DNA from: Simiduia agarivorans SA1 = DSM 21679
GTDB taxonomy: Bacteria > Pseudomonadota > Gammaproteobacteria > Pseudomonadales > Cellvibrionaceae
Direction: 5' to 3'
Assembly (NCBI RefSeq): GCF_000305785.2
Contig: NC_018868.3
Coordinates: 2,142,001-2,206,000 of the forward strand
DNA: 64,000 nucleotides
Of this stretch, positions 46,121-55,157 are shown in pieces. The notes under the pieces are model-generated. The model ran no database searches. It had not been told where the DNA came from and saw nothing but the letters and a program-made list of their open reading frames with translations. The position numbers and the translations under genes are program-made. The first letter of the stretch is position 1, and each line of letters starts with the position of its first letter.

Positions 46121-47208
46121 TGAAGATCGGCATTCTCGGTGGCGGCCAGCTGGCCCGCATGATTGCCCTCGCCGGCATCCCGCTGGGTGCCCGGTTTGTG
46201 GTACTGGATCCGTCCGCCGACGCCGGCGCTACCGAGTGCGCCGACCTGGTGCAGGGCCAATACGACGACACCGCAGCCCTGGACGCCTTGGCGGCACAGG
46301 TGGATGTGGTGACCTACGAATTCGAAAACGTACCCCAGGCGTCGGCCCGCTACCTGGCCCAGAAGGTGCCCGTTTACCCCGCTGCGGATGTACTGGAAGT
46401 GGCGCAGGATCGACTGAACGAAAAGACCCTGTTCAACCAGCTCGGCATTGAAACGCCACCCTTCGCACCGGTGAGCTCGTTGGCCGAACTGGAAGCCGCG
46501 GTGGCCAGCATCGGCTTGCCGGCCGTGCTGAAAACCCGCACCCAGGGCTACGACGGCAAGGGGCAGGCCGTCATCAAAACTGCCGATCAATTGGCCGAGG
46601 CCTGGCAAAGCATTGGCGAGGTACCCGCAATACTCGAGGGCTTTATCCAGTTTGATCGCGAAGTATCGATGATTGCGGCGCGCAACCTCAACGGCGACAT
46701 CCGCTTTTACCCCGTGTCTGAAAACGACCACGCCGGCGGCATTCTGCGCGTTGCCCGCGCCCGTGCCGGCGACCCCATCACACCCTTGGCGCAAGACTAC
46801 ACCGCCAAATTGATGGAGCACCTGAATTACGTGGGCGTGATTGCGGTTGAATATTTCCAGCGTGGCGACCAGCTGCTGGCCAATGAGTTTGCGCCCCGGG
46901 TACACAACTCCGGCCACTGGACCATTGAAGGCGCCGAATGCAGCCAGTTTGAAAACCACGTCCGCGCCGTGGCCAACCTGCCATTGGGCAGCACTGATCC
47001 GGTGGGCTTCGGTGCCATGGTGAATCTGATCGGTGATCTGCCCAGCGCAGATCAGATCCTCGCCATTGCGCATTGCCACGCGCATTTCTACGGTAAAGAT
47101 CCCCGCCCGGGCCGCAAGGTGGCGCACATCGGTATTCGCGCCAACACAGAAGCCGAGCGCGAATCGGCGATTACGGCCGCCAACCAGCTGCCCGGAGCCA
47201 AGACTTAA
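46120..47208 (+). CDS. purK: N5-carboxyaminoimidazole ribonucleotide synthase
   Basis: 362 residues, ATP-grasp fold. It starts [19 protein letters not shown] and contains YEFENVP, KTRTQGYDGKGQ, EGFIQFDREVS and NEFAPRVHNSGHWT. It makes the substrate of PurE; the pair are co-translated. Confidence 0.97.
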   Translation: MKIGILGGGQLARMIALAGIPLGARFVVLDPSADAGATECADLVQGQYDDTAALDALAAQVDVVTYEFENVPQASARYLAQKVPVYPAADVLEVAQDRLNEKTLFNQLGIETPPFAPVSSLAELEAAVASIGLPAVLKTRTQGYDGKGQAVIKTADQLAEAWQSIGEVPAILEGFIQFDREVSMIAARNLNGDIRFYPVSENDHAGGILRVARARAGDPITPLAQDYTAKLMEHLNYVGVIAVEYFQRGDQLLANEFAPRVHNSGHWTIEGAECSQFENHVRAVANLPLGSTDPVGFGAMVNLIGDLPSADQILAIAHCHAHFYGKDPRPGRKVAHIGIRANTEAERESAITAANQLPGAKT

Positions 47209-47250
47209 TCAGGAATTACATGCTGCAGGGACGCATAGAATTGAGGTTAT

Positions 47251-47691
47251 ATGCGTCTTTTTCCTCTCGTTATCTGCCTGCTGGCAACCTTCAGCACACC
47301 CCATTTACACGCCAAAACCCGAACTTACGGGGATGTCTCTGTCACCGAAGTGGTGAGCATCTACGACGGCGACACCTTTACGGTTAACATCAAAGACTGG
47401 CCCTCGGTGGCGGGCGAGCGCATCAGTGTGCGCATTGCCGGCATCGATACGCCCGAAATGCGCGGGCGTTGCGACTACGAAAAACAACGCGCCCGCGAAG
47501 CCAAACAATTTACCGTTGCTGCACTGCGCAACGCCCGCCAGATCAGACTGCAAAACCTGCAGCGCGACAAATACTTCCGGTTGCTGTCCGACGTCTACGT
47601 GGATGGCGAAAATCTTGGCGTCATGCTCATGCAGCAAGGTTTTGCGGTACCCTATGCCGGTAAAACCAAAGTTGATTGGTGCGCCCGCTGA
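47251..47691 (+). CDS. exported thermonuclease (SNase-like)
   Basis: 146 residues with a signal peptide (cleaved after HLHA, about residue 20). Staphylococcal-nuclease-type motifs are intact: YDGDTFTV (metal Asp), RIAGIDTPEMRG (Arg, Asp, Glu), and KYFRLLSDVYVDGENLG with the second catalytic Arg. A C-terminal Cys may pair with Cys in RGRCD. Secreted nucleases of this type degrade extracellular DNA for nutrition. It follows purK by 42 bp and precedes the EVE gene by 7 bp. Confidence 0.88.
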   Translation: MRLFPLVICLLATFSTPHLHAKTRTYGDVSVTEVVSIYDGDTFTVNIKDWPSVAGERISVRIAGIDTPEMRGRCDYEKQRAREAKQFTVAALRNARQIRLQNLQRDKYFRLLSDVYVDGENLGVMLMQQGFAVPYAGKTKVDWCAR

Positions 47692-47698
47692 GGAACCC

Positions 47699-48148
47699 AT
47701 GCGCTACTGGCTATTCAAAACCGAACCCGACGACATCAGCCTGGATGACATCCGTGCGGCCGGGAAAAAGGGCATACGCTGGGACGGCATTCGCAACTAT
47801 CAGGCGCGCAACTTTTTGCGCGACCAGGTGCGCAAGGGCGATGGCGTGCTGATCTATCACAGCCAGTGCAAACAGGTAGGGATAGTGGGCACGGCGCGCA
47901 CCCTGGGTGACAGCTACCCGGACCCGGCCCAGTTTGACCCGCAAAGCCCCTATTTTGATCCGAAAGCCACGCCCGATTCGCCGCGCTGGTACTGCGTGGA
48001 CATCGCTTTTGAACAGGCCCTGCCCACGACCATCAGCCTTGCCAGCATCAAGCAGGACCCGGCGTTGAGCGATATGGTGCTGGTGAAACAGGGGCGCCTG
48101 TCGGTCCAGCCGGTCACTGACGCTGAATGGCGCTATCTGTTGAGCTGA
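47699..48148 (+). CDS. EVE domain-containing protein
   Basis: 149 residues, starting MRYWLFKTEPDDISLDDI with GAGG upstream. It has the EVE/PUA-like pattern KTEP, WDGIRNYQARNFLRD, GDGVLIYHS and VGIVG. EVE domains read modified bases in DNA or RNA; the common bacterial single-domain form has no assigned function. It is in a plus-strand run after the nuclease gene and is not next to any restriction genes. Confidence 0.9.
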   Translation: MRYWLFKTEPDDISLDDIRAAGKKGIRWDGIRNYQARNFLRDQVRKGDGVLIYHSQCKQVGIVGTARTLGDSYPDPAQFDPQSPYFDPKATPDSPRWYCVDIAFEQALPTTISLASIKQDPALSDMVLVKQGRLSVQPVTDAEWRYLLS

Positions 48149-48247
48149 GGAATGCGAAAGCCTGTTCGAAAGGGCTGAGGCCGGGTCGTTATCGTCACCC
48201 CATGGCCGCGGCGCCGGCAATCCCCCACCGGCAAGGATAACAGGGGT

Positions 48248-48589
48248 TTAAGTGCGTGGCAGCGAGGCCACAAACGCTGAGACTTTCTTGATCTCGGGCG
48301 CCAGACGCGGCACCAGCTGATCCACCACACTTTGCTGCCCCGATTTGGCAGCCGCTTCCAGGCCGGCGCAGATATCGGCCAGATCGTTAGCGCCCACAGT
48401 GCGTGCCGACGATTTCAGCTTGTGCGCCACCGCGCCGACCGCTGTGATTGTTGACGCCGCCTCGAACTCCGACAAATAGAGCTCGGTGGTGGCGCAAAAC
48501 TCGTCCAGGATACTCAGCCTTAACCCATGATCATCGCCAAATAGCGCTTGTAATGTCGCCAAATCTACGGGCTGACTACTGCTGGTCAT
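48248..48589 (-). CDS. Hpt domain protein
   Basis: 113 residues from ATG 48589 (MTSSSQPVDLATLQ). Four-helix Hpt fold with phosphoacceptor His56 in AHKLKSSARTVGA. It relays phosphate between a hybrid kinase and a response regulator. It diverges from the REC-EAL gene across 149 bp. The orphan hybrid kinase at 40960-42966 or the REC-EAL protein are possible partners (inference). Confidence 0.9.
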   Translation of the reverse strand: MTSSSQPVDLATLQALFGDDHGLRLSILDEFCATTELYLSEFEAASTITAVGAVAHKLKSSARTVGANDLADICAGLEAAAKSGQQSVVDQLVPRLAPEIKKVSAFVASLPRT

Positions 48590-48738
48590 GGTTCTGTTTT
48601 CCGGTGCACAGTGGATACGAAGGCCCCAGATTAGCATGAAATGACGCCGGTGCCAGAATTTCCACCGGGCGAATGGCGGGACGCCGGTTTCCCGTCCATA
48701 CTGGTTTCTACCACAAATGTGCTGTAAAGCTGAGGCAT

Positions 48739-49956
48739 ATGACTGCCGAAAACCTGAAGAACATCTCCTGCCTGGTCGTGGATGACGACAGTTTCATGCT
48801 GAAAACGCTGTCCATCATCATCAAGCAATTGGGGCCCGAGCAGGTCTACCAGGCCGACAACGCTCAGGACGCGCTCAAGCTGATCGCCAACCGGAATAAC
48901 AATATCGACGTGGTCATCAGCGACCTGAACATGCCCCAAATGGACGGCATCCAGCTGCTCCGCCACCTAGGCGCATTGGGCGTGAATCTGGGTGTCATCC
49001 TGGTTTCGGGTGAAGACCCCCGCCTGCTGGAGTCGGTCCAGAATCTGGGCCAGCAATACAAGTTGCGGGTACTCGGCAGTATCTCCAAGCCTGTGAACAA
49101 AGACCTGCTGGCAAAATTCCTGTCCGACTACAAACGCGATATCGCGCCCTCTCCCCAGGGGCCTGCCACCATGGTCTTTGCCGACGAATTACAGGCCGCC
49201 ATCATGGCAGATCAACTGGATGTCTGGTTCCAGCCCCAGGTGGACGTGAGCACCGGTCAACTGGTGGGCGTGGAAGCGCTGGCGCGTTGGCACCACGAAG
49301 AAAAAGGGTTCATTCCGCCCGGCATTTTCATCGGCATCGCGGAAAAATACGGCATGATTCAGAAGCTGACCGACAGCATCCTGAAAAAAGCGGTGAAGCA
49401 AATCAGCGACTGGAACAAAATGGGGTTTGATATCACCTTGTCGGTGAACTTCTCCTCGGCCGGGCTCTGCCACCTGGAAATGCCCGAAGTACTGGACAGC
49501 ACTATCCGCAATTCAGCCCTGCGACCAGACCATCTCAATATCGAGGTCACAGAAAGCGCGCTGCCCAAAGACTCTTCGGCCACACTCGACATTCTCACCC
49601 GCCTCAGGCTGAAAGGTTTCGGGCTTTCTATCGATGACTTCGGCACCGGCTTTTCGTCGCTGGAACAACTGAAACTGATTCCTTTTACCGAGCTTAAAAT
49701 CGACCGTTCGTTTGTCCACAACGCCGCCGATAACAAAGCCAGTCAGGCCATATTGGAGTCGAGCATTTCACTGGCAAAACGATTGAATATTCACTGCGTC
49801 GCGGAAGGCGTAGAAGATCAGGCAGACTGGGATCTGGTGGCTAAACTCGGGTGCGACATCGTGCAAGGCTATTTTATTGCCAAGCCCATGCCGGCGGCGG
49901 ATTTTATTCCTTGGGTGCGCGAATACAGTAAAAAGCACCGAACGCCAGCCACGTGA
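48739..49956 (+). CDS. REC-EAL response regulator (cyclic-di-GMP phosphodiesterase)
   Basis: 405 residues from ATG 48739 with GAGG nearby. Receiver domain (about 8-130) with acidic VVDDDS and phosphoacceptor Asp62 (VVISDLNMPQMDG). EAL domain (about 150-395) with active residues in GVEALARW, NFSS, EVTES, IDDFGTGFSSL, KIDRSFV and AEGVED. It is predicted to degrade c-di-GMP when phosphorylated. The divergent Hpt gene may supply the phosphate. Confidence 0.93.
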   Translation: MTAENLKNISCLVVDDDSFMLKTLSIIIKQLGPEQVYQADNAQDALKLIANRNNNIDVVISDLNMPQMDGIQLLRHLGALGVNLGVILVSGEDPRLLESVQNLGQQYKLRVLGSISKPVNKDLLAKFLSDYKRDIAPSPQGPATMVFADELQAAIMADQLDVWFQPQVDVSTGQLVGVEALARWHHEEKGFIPPGIFIGIAEKYGMIQKLTDSILKKAVKQISDWNKMGFDITLSVNFSSAGLCHLEMPEVLDSTIRNSALRPDHLNIEVTESALPKDSSATLDILTRLRLKGFGLSIDDFGTGFSSLEQLKLIPFTELKIDRSFVHNAADNKASQAILESSISLAKRLNIHCVAEGVEDQADWDLVAKLGCDIVQGYFIAKPMPAADFIPWVREYSKKHRTPAT

Positions 49957-49993
49957 TTCAGACTATTACAATCGCACCTAAGTGCAAAAACGG

Positions 49994-50173
49994 TTACACC
50001 ACACCATGCGACCAGGCGATGTAGTAGCTCAGGCCCGATAAGCCCATCAACACCACCATGATCAACAGTAACAACACACCCGGCCGGAAAGGCCTGCGCG
50101 CGACCTCATGACCACCGGAATTAACCACTGAATCCACTCGCGCTTGATCTTCTGGTGTTAATTGAGATGACAT
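49994..50173 (-). CDS. DUF3094 family small membrane protein
   Basis: 59 residues: MSSQLTPEDQARVDSVVN, then VARRPFRPG and a membrane helix (about 33-55, LLLLIMVVLMGLSGLSYYI). The N-terminal L-x-PEDQ-x-RVD and RRPFRP motif match DUF3094 proteins of Pseudomonas and relatives. Function unknown. A GGAA ribosome site is 7 nt upstream of ATG. It is alone on the minus strand between the REC-EAL and VOC genes. Confidence 0.85.
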   Translation of the reverse strand: MSSQLTPEDQARVDSVVNSGGHEVARRPFRPGVLLLLIMVVLMGLSGLSYYIAWSHGVV

Positions 50174-50274
50174 AGGGAATTTCCAATCAGTATACTTGAG
50201 CCTGAATTTCAGCCCTGTTCAGCCAGTCACTGTTACACAAATCGCTGAAGCAGGTAAAGCCCCCAGGAGATCCG

Positions 50275-50643
50275 ATGCAAGGCCCCGCAGAATTCGGCGC
50301 GCTGCTGTACGCAAGCAACACCAAAAAGCTGGCAGAATTTTATTGCCAGACCTTTGGTTTCACATTGTTGCACGCCACCACTGAACGGCATATTTTGCAC
50401 AAAGATGGCTGGCAGCTGATCATCCACCAGTTCCCCGACTTCGTCAGTCGGGGCGATCAGCGAGCCGCGCGCAAAAATACGCTCAAGCTTTTTTTCACCA
50501 CCGACGACATCGATGCCTGCAAGATCAGCATTGCCCGCCATGGCGGACAGCTGCTGCATGGCACCTGGCACGGTCCGGGCTTTACCCTCGGCAACGCACT
50601 CGATCCGGAAGGCAATCCCTTTCAATTGCGCTGGAAGGCCTGA
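50275..50643 (+). CDS. VOC family protein (glyoxalase/bleomycin-resistance fold)
   Basis: 122 residues with the VOC half-repeats: GALLYASNTKKLAEFYCQTFGFTLLH, shortened here to AEFYCQTFGF, and the second half FTTDDIDACKISIARHGG ending DPEGNPFQLRW. Metal ligands are not all obvious; a His near residue 51 and a Glu near 115 could bind metal. Substrate unknown. AGGAG lies 7 nt upstream of ATG. Confidence 0.85.
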   Translation: MQGPAEFGALLYASNTKKLAEFYCQTFGFTLLHATTERHILHKDGWQLIIHQFPDFVSRGDQRAARKNTLKLFFTTDDIDACKISIARHGGQLLHGTWHGPGFTLGNALDPEGNPFQLRWKA

Positions 50644-50677
50644 AAACCGATCCACATGACGCCCAGAAGGAACTGAT

Positions 50678-51697
50678 ATGCGCATCACCGAATCCAGCTT
50701 GCTGAAAGCCGCAGACGCAAAAATTATAAGCGCCGAACAGGCCACCGCTCTGTATCAGTTCCTGACCGATCATTCAGAACCGCAGTTTTTCTTTACCCAC
50801 ATCCTGTACTACTTCGGCGGTCTGATCGCCATCGGCGCCATGACCCTGTTCATGAACCTGGGCTGGGAAAATTTTGGCGGGCTGGGCATCGTACTCTTGT
50901 GCGCCCTCTACGGGACAATGGGCATTGCACTGACCCATTTTTTTGAACACAAAAACCTGCGCATTCCGGCGGGCATTGCCATCACCTTTGTGCTGGCCTT
51001 GGCACCGCTGGCAACCTACGGGACCCAGCAGTGGCTGGGAATCTGGCCCGATGAATCTGCCTACCGGGAATACCACCGCTACATCCGATGGCACTGGATT
51101 TACCTCGAGCTTGCCACATTGCTTGCCGGCGCCTTGTTGATCTGGCGCTATCGTTACCCATTCCTGCTCATGCCCGTTGCCTTTACCCTTTGGTACCTGT
51201 CCATGGATCTGGCGGCCATGCTCATGCAGGATGCGCACGACTGGCAATTCCGGCGCCAACTGACCATGGTATTCGGGATAATCACCTTATTGCTGGCTTT
51301 TTGGGTCGATATCCGCACCCACTCCACCAGGGATTTTCCGTTCTGGCTGTATTTGGTTGGCGTGATCTGCTTTTGGTCCGGACTTACGTTTCAGCACTCG
51401 GACAGTGAACTGAACAAGTTCCTGTATTTTTGCATCAATATTGCCATGATCGGCCTGGGTGCATTGCTCGCGCGCAAGGTGTTTGTGGTGTTCGGCGCAC
51501 TGGGCAGCTGCCTCTACCTCGGCCACCTGGCCGAAAAAATCTTTCCTGACAGCTGGCTGTTTCCGATCGCGTTGACCGCAATTGGATTCGGCATTGTGTT
51601 TTTTGGCATCTGGTGGCAAAAACATGAAAGCGCCATCGCCGCGAGTATTGCGCAGCGATTGCCCGCCTCGCTTCAGGCATTAAACCGCCACCACTGA
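50678..51697 (+). CDS. DUF2157-like multi-spanning membrane protein
   Basis: 339 residues with a short soluble N-terminus and about nine hydrophobic segments. The start MRITESSLLKAADAKIISAEQATALYQFL followed by YYFGGLIAIGAMTLFMN is the DUF2157 pattern (cytosolic helix then transmembrane bundle). Function unknown. It is the second gene of a pair with the VOC gene (34-bp gap) and ends at a bidirectional terminator. Confidence 0.72.
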   Translation: MRITESSLLKAADAKIISAEQATALYQFLTDHSEPQFFFTHILYYFGGLIAIGAMTLFMNLGWENFGGLGIVLLCALYGTMGIALTHFFEHKNLRIPAGIAITFVLALAPLATYGTQQWLGIWPDESAYREYHRYIRWHWIYLELATLLAGALLIWRYRYPFLLMPVAFTLWYLSMDLAAMLMQDAHDWQFRRQLTMVFGIITLLLAFWVDIRTHSTRDFPFWLYLVGVICFWSGLTFQHSDSELNKFLYFCINIAMIGLGALLARKVFVVFGALGSCLYLGHLAEKIFPDSWLFPIALTAIGFGIVFFGIWWQKHESAIAASIAQRLPASLQALNRHH

Positions 51698-51759
51698 CCA
51701 AAGCGGTCGCCTGCGGTTGGCGTCGACCAGCGGCGCGCACGACGCCCTAATACAACCAT

Positions 51760-51785
51760 AAAAAAAGGCGCCGAGGCGCCTTTTT
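51760..51785. terminator. bidirectional Rho-independent terminator
   Basis: GGCGC/GCGCC stem with CGAG loop, flanked by A and T runs (A 51760-51766, T 51781-51785). It separates the convergent DUF2157 and acyl-CoA dehydrogenase genes. Confidence 0.9.
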
Positions 51786-51805
51786 AATCAGCGGGCTGAA
51801 GCCCC

Positions 51806-53593
51806 TCAGAACTGGGCTGCGTCCAGCGCCATCAAGGAATCGCCGCCGGCCAGAATCTGCGCCGATAAGGCGCGGGTTTGCGGCAGCAAACGGCTGTAGA
51901 AAAATTTCGCCGTGTCGATCTTGGCCTGATAGAAACTCTGATCTTCTGCCAGTTTGTCGCCGGCAACGGCCACCATTTTGGCCCACATGTAGGCGTAGCT
52001 CACGTAGCCGAACAAATGCAGATAGTCTACTGCGGCAGCGCCCACCGCGAACCTGTCACCGCCTTTGGCGCGCGCAATCACCGCCTCGGTCACATCCTGC
52101 AGATTCGACACTTCCTGCATCAGTGGCGCAACGAATTGCTCCGCCGCAGTCCCTTTGGCGCTATCGGCAAAGGCACGGATTTCATTCAGGTATTGCTGCA
52201 CAAATTCGCCGCCGTTCATGACGGTTTTCCGGCCCATGAGATCCATTGCCTGGATACCATTGGTGCCCTCGTAAATTTGCGTGATACGGATATCGCGCAC
52301 CAGCTGCTCCTGGCCCCACTCGCGGATAAACCCGTGGCCACCAAACACCTGCTGACCGTGGATTGCAGATTCGAGACTCTTATCGGTAATGAACGCTTTC
52401 ACCACCGGGGTCAGCAACGCCACCATGTTTTCCGCCAGGGCTTTTTGTTCCGGCTCGTCGGAGTACTTACTGATATCCAGCCACAGAGCGGCATAGGTGG
52501 AGAAAGCGCGACCAGCTTCATTGTAGGCGCGCTGAATCATCAGCATCCGACGCACGTCCGGGTGCACGATAATCGGGTCAGCGGCTTTGTCCGGGTTTTG
52601 TGCACCCGCCGGCGACCGACTCTGGATGCGTTCGCGGGCGTATTCCACGGCACTCTGGTACGACGCTTCGGCCGCACCCAGCCCCTGAATGCCAACGCCC
52701 ACGCGCTCGTAGTTCATCATGGTGAACATACAGGCCAACCCCTGATTCAGCTCGCCCACCAGCCAGCCTTTGGCGCCATCAAAATTCATCACGCAGGTGG
52801 CCGAGGCTTTAATGCCCATTTTCTTTTCAATGGAACCGCAAGCCACATGGTTGCGCTCGCCCAGAGAGCCGTCGTCATTCACCAGCACTTTCGGTACCAG
52901 AAACAGCGATATGCCTTTGGGCCCAGCCGGTGCATCCGGCAGCTTGGCCAGCACCAGGTGGATTATATTCTCCGCCATGTCGTGCTCGCCCCAGGTGATA
53001 AAGATCTTGGTGCCGGTAATGTTGTAGGAGCCGTCCGCATTGGGCTCGGCCTTGGTGCGGATAATGCCCAGGTCCGTGCCCGCATGCGGCTCGGTCAGGT
53101 CCATGGCACCAGCCCAGGTGCCGGCATACATATTGGGCAGGTATTTCTGCTTGAGCGCTTCGCTGGCGTGGTAGTCAATGGACACGCAGGCACCGGCATT
53201 GAGCATCGGCGATAAGCCAAAGGACATACAAGCCCCCTGGATCATTTCTTCAAACTGGGCCACCAGCACTTTGGGCATGCCCATGCCGCCGTATTCGGGG
53301 TTGCCACCCAGTCCCATCCAGCCGCCTTCGGACAATAACTGATAGACCTCTTTAAACCCGTGCGGCGTGGTGACTTCACCCTCGTTCCAGTCGCAACCCT
53401 GCTCATCGGCCTCGCGGTTCAGCGGTGCCAGGGTGGCACTGGCGATCTTACCGGCTTCTTCCAGAATGGCATCGGCCGTATCGGCATCCACCGTTTCCGC
53501 CAGACGCGGCAACGATGCCCACAGCTCGTTGACTTTGAATACTTCGTTCAACACAAAACGCATGTCGCGCAGGGGAGCCTGATAATCAGCCAT
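51806..53593 (-). CDS. acyl-CoA dehydrogenase
   Basis: 595 residues from ATG 53593 (MADYQAPLRDMRFVLNEVF) with GGAGA upstream. The fold includes the N-terminal extension of the 600-residue class, FAD-binding motif MDLTEPHAGTDLG and TGTKIFITWGEHDM, and C-terminal YEGTNGIQAMDLMGRKT. This class (FadE-like, Pseudomonas type) oxidises acyl-CoA in beta-oxidation; chain length cannot be read from sequence. The transcript ends at the terminator shared with DUF2157. A CAAACGTTTG palindrome lies about 115 bp upstream. Confidence 0.93.
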   Translation of the reverse strand: MADYQAPLRDMRFVLNEVFKVNELWASLPRLAETVDADTADAILEEAGKIASATLAPLNREADEQGCDWNEGEVTTPHGFKEVYQLLSEGGWMGLGGNPEYGGMGMPKVLVAQFEEMIQGACMSFGLSPMLNAGACVSIDYHASEALKQKYLPNMYAGTWAGAMDLTEPHAGTDLGIIRTKAEPNADGSYNITGTKIFITWGEHDMAENIIHLVLAKLPDAPAGPKGISLFLVPKVLVNDDGSLGERNHVACGSIEKKMGIKASATCVMNFDGAKGWLVGELNQGLACMFTMMNYERVGVGIQGLGAAEASYQSAVEYARERIQSRSPAGAQNPDKAADPIIVHPDVRRMLMIQRAYNEAGRAFSTYAALWLDISKYSDEPEQKALAENMVALLTPVVKAFITDKSLESAIHGQQVFGGHGFIREWGQEQLVRDIRITQIYEGTNGIQAMDLMGRKTVMNGGEFVQQYLNEIRAFADSAKGTAAEQFVAPLMQEVSNLQDVTEAVIARAKGGDRFAVGAAAVDYLHLFGYVSYAYMWAKMVAVAGDKLAEDQSFYQAKIDTAKFFYSRLLPQTRALSAQILAGGDSLMALDAAQF

Positions 53594-53706
53594 AGTTATC
53601 TCCGGATTCGGTGGGCGATGGTGTAAGCCTAGCATTCCGACCGCCTGCTATCGGCGCATCGGAACAGCGTCACTGTATACGGGCACTAGCCACCAACAGT
53701 TTAAAA

Positions 53707-53716
53707 CAAACGTTTG
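53707..53716. promoter_or_regulatory. CAAACGTTTG palindrome upstream of acyl-CoA dehydrogenase
   Basis: Perfect 10-bp palindrome in the intergenic region before the acyl-CoA dehydrogenase gene. It resembles CAAAC/GTTTG boxes linked to TetR-family fatty-acid regulators (PsrA type). A second site with CAAAC...GTTTG arms lies before the acyl-CoA synthetase gene (44664-44700). Confidence 0.35.
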
Positions 53717-53804
53717 AAAGATAATGCGAGCAGGGCTCAAGGTCAAGCTGTCACAAGGGGATTTGGTAAATATCGGGGATTCAGGCAGCGAAGGCAGGCG
53801 CGCC

Positions 53805-54626
53805 TCAGATGGTCTGGTCCAGCAGACTGCCTGGGCTGGTAGTGGCGTCGGAAATACCGATATCCAGCAGGCGACGGTTCAGATCGATGGCGCGGCGCCC
53901 TTCTTCCGCCAGACGCTGGGCTTCTTCACGCTCGGCGCGCTCGGCGTCCCGCCTGCGCTCTTCTTCGGCGCGGGCCTCACGGGCCGCCTCTTTCTCCGCT
54001 GCGTCTTCGCGCTGCATTTCCTGCTGTTCAACACGAATTTCCACCCGCGCCTGCTCAGCCATGCGCGCCGCTTGCGCTGCGACCTGACGGTCCTGGGGAG
54101 AAGGATCGGCCGGCGCCAGCGCCGCTTGCTGGATTTGCTCCGCCTTGCGCAAGGTCGCCTCTGGGTTACCCGGCACGGAAGACAGGCTTACAGATACTTC
54201 ACCCGACACGGCGTAGGAAACGCCATCAGGACCGCGAACGTAATTAAAACTGGGGGCACCCGTATGCTGGCCACCCACACTGGCATGCGCCCGCTCATGG
54301 GCTCGTACTTCCCGGTCGCGCGCTGCCAGCTGCTCGATTTCCCGCTGCTCCCGCAACGCCTGATCGCGCTCGTAAGGGCTTTGTTCCGCTTCGGCGGGCG
54401 AGGCCAGATTGCCGCCGGCCCCTGAAAGACGGGCCGACAGAGCCTGATCCCGGTTGCGATCATCCCGATCGGTTCGATTCTGACCTGCAGCCGTTTCTTC
54501 TGTTTCGGTCACGGCTTTGAAGCTGGTTTCCCGCTTATCCACGCCCTCTTCACCCACCGGCTGACGACCCAGCGGGTTAAACGGCGCCACCTGGTTGGCA
54601 AAACTGGCGGGGAAATTAACGCTCAT
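53805..54626 (-). CDS. SprA-like putative metalloprotease (HExxH protein)
   Basis: 273 residues. The centre has the zinc motif HERAH (110-114) in REVRAHERAHASVGGQ, then GAPSFNYVRGPDGVSYAVSGEVSV, the core of the SprA-related (PF12118) family, annotated as putative catalytic metalloproteases. The N-terminus (1-90) is charged and low complexity; the C-terminus (about 165-260) is a long coiled coil rich in Glu, Arg and Ala. There is no signal peptide. It follows the flagellar-rod-like gene by only 4 bp. Proteolytic activity is unproven. Confidence 0.75.
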   Translation of the reverse strand: MSVNFPASFANQVAPFNPLGRQPVGEEGVDKRETSFKAVTETEETAAGQNRTDRDDRNRDQALSARLSGAGGNLASPAEAEQSPYERDQALREQREIEQLAARDREVRAHERAHASVGGQHTGAPSFNYVRGPDGVSYAVSGEVSVSLSSVPGNPEATLRKAEQIQQAALAPADPSPQDRQVAAQAARMAEQARVEIRVEQQEMQREDAAEKEAAREARAEEERRRDAERAEREEAQRLAEEGRRAIDLNRRLLDIGISDATTSPGSLLDQTI

Positions 54627-54630
54627 GGCC

Positions 54631-54933
54631 TCAGGCCTTCACATCCAGCAGACTGCCGAGGGTTTCATCGGCCGTTTTGACGATTTGCGCACTGGCATTG
54701 AACAGTTGTTCCTGCCGGCGCAGGTTAATCAGGGGCTCGGTAATATCCTGCGATTCGTTAACCTGCTGCTCGGGCGCGAGTTCGCCGGCCGCCTCGGCAC
54801 CTTGTGCCGGCCGGACATTGGCGTTGGCAATATCCTCCGCCGAACGCAGAATTTCTTTCTGTGCGTTTTGCAGGCCCCGGAGCCCCTCGTTCAATACCGA
54901 AGAGGCCGAAGCGCTGGCACCATTCACCTGCAT
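54631..54933 (-). CDS. small flagellar-rod-like protein
   Basis: 100 residues from ATG 54933 (MQVNGASASASSVLNEG). The C-terminus RRQEQLFNASAQIVKTADETLGSLLDV matches the terminal helix of flagellar rod/hook proteins such as FlgC and FlgG, shortened here to AQIVKTADETLGSLLDV. The N-terminal helix GLRGLQNAQKEILRSAEDIAN fits the other rod-type helix. The middle rod domain is missing, so it is not FlgC itself. It is the first gene of a unit with the SprA-like protein and not in a flagellar cluster. Confidence 0.7.
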   Translation of the reverse strand: MQVNGASASASSVLNEGLRGLQNAQKEILRSAEDIANANVRPAQGAEAAGELAPEQQVNESQDITEPLINLRRQEQLFNASAQIVKTADETLGSLLDVKA

Positions 54934-55106
54934 GCCGTTCTCCTTACCCTGTTGGGCGCGTGGATAACACGCGCTTGGTTTACGCAGTGGGCCGCCAACC
55001 GGATGCACCGCCCTGCATACCCTCTCAGCCAGCCGTACATCGCGGACGGACTAAGACATAGTTACCGATGATTTTACCAAACGGCTGTTCAGAAAACAGA
55101 CAAAAG

Positions 55107-55122
55107 CGGCAATTCCTTGCCG
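55107..55122 (-). terminator. candidate terminator after bioD
   Basis: Stem CGGCAA/TTGCCG with a GGAA loop on the minus strand, followed by CTTTTGT. The short U-rich tail makes it a moderate candidate for the end of the bio operon (35 bp past the bioD stop). Confidence 0.45.
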
Positions 55123-55157
55123 TCTTTAAGACTTTTTTGGCGCAGGATAAGCGCTTT

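Noticed and set aside
46045..47127. 360-codon minus-strand open frame
   Set aside because: Antisense to purK; no motifs or ribosome site.
51878..53215. 445-codon open frame on the plus strand
   Set aside because: Antisense to acyl-CoA dehydrogenase; His/Gly-rich with no family resemblance.
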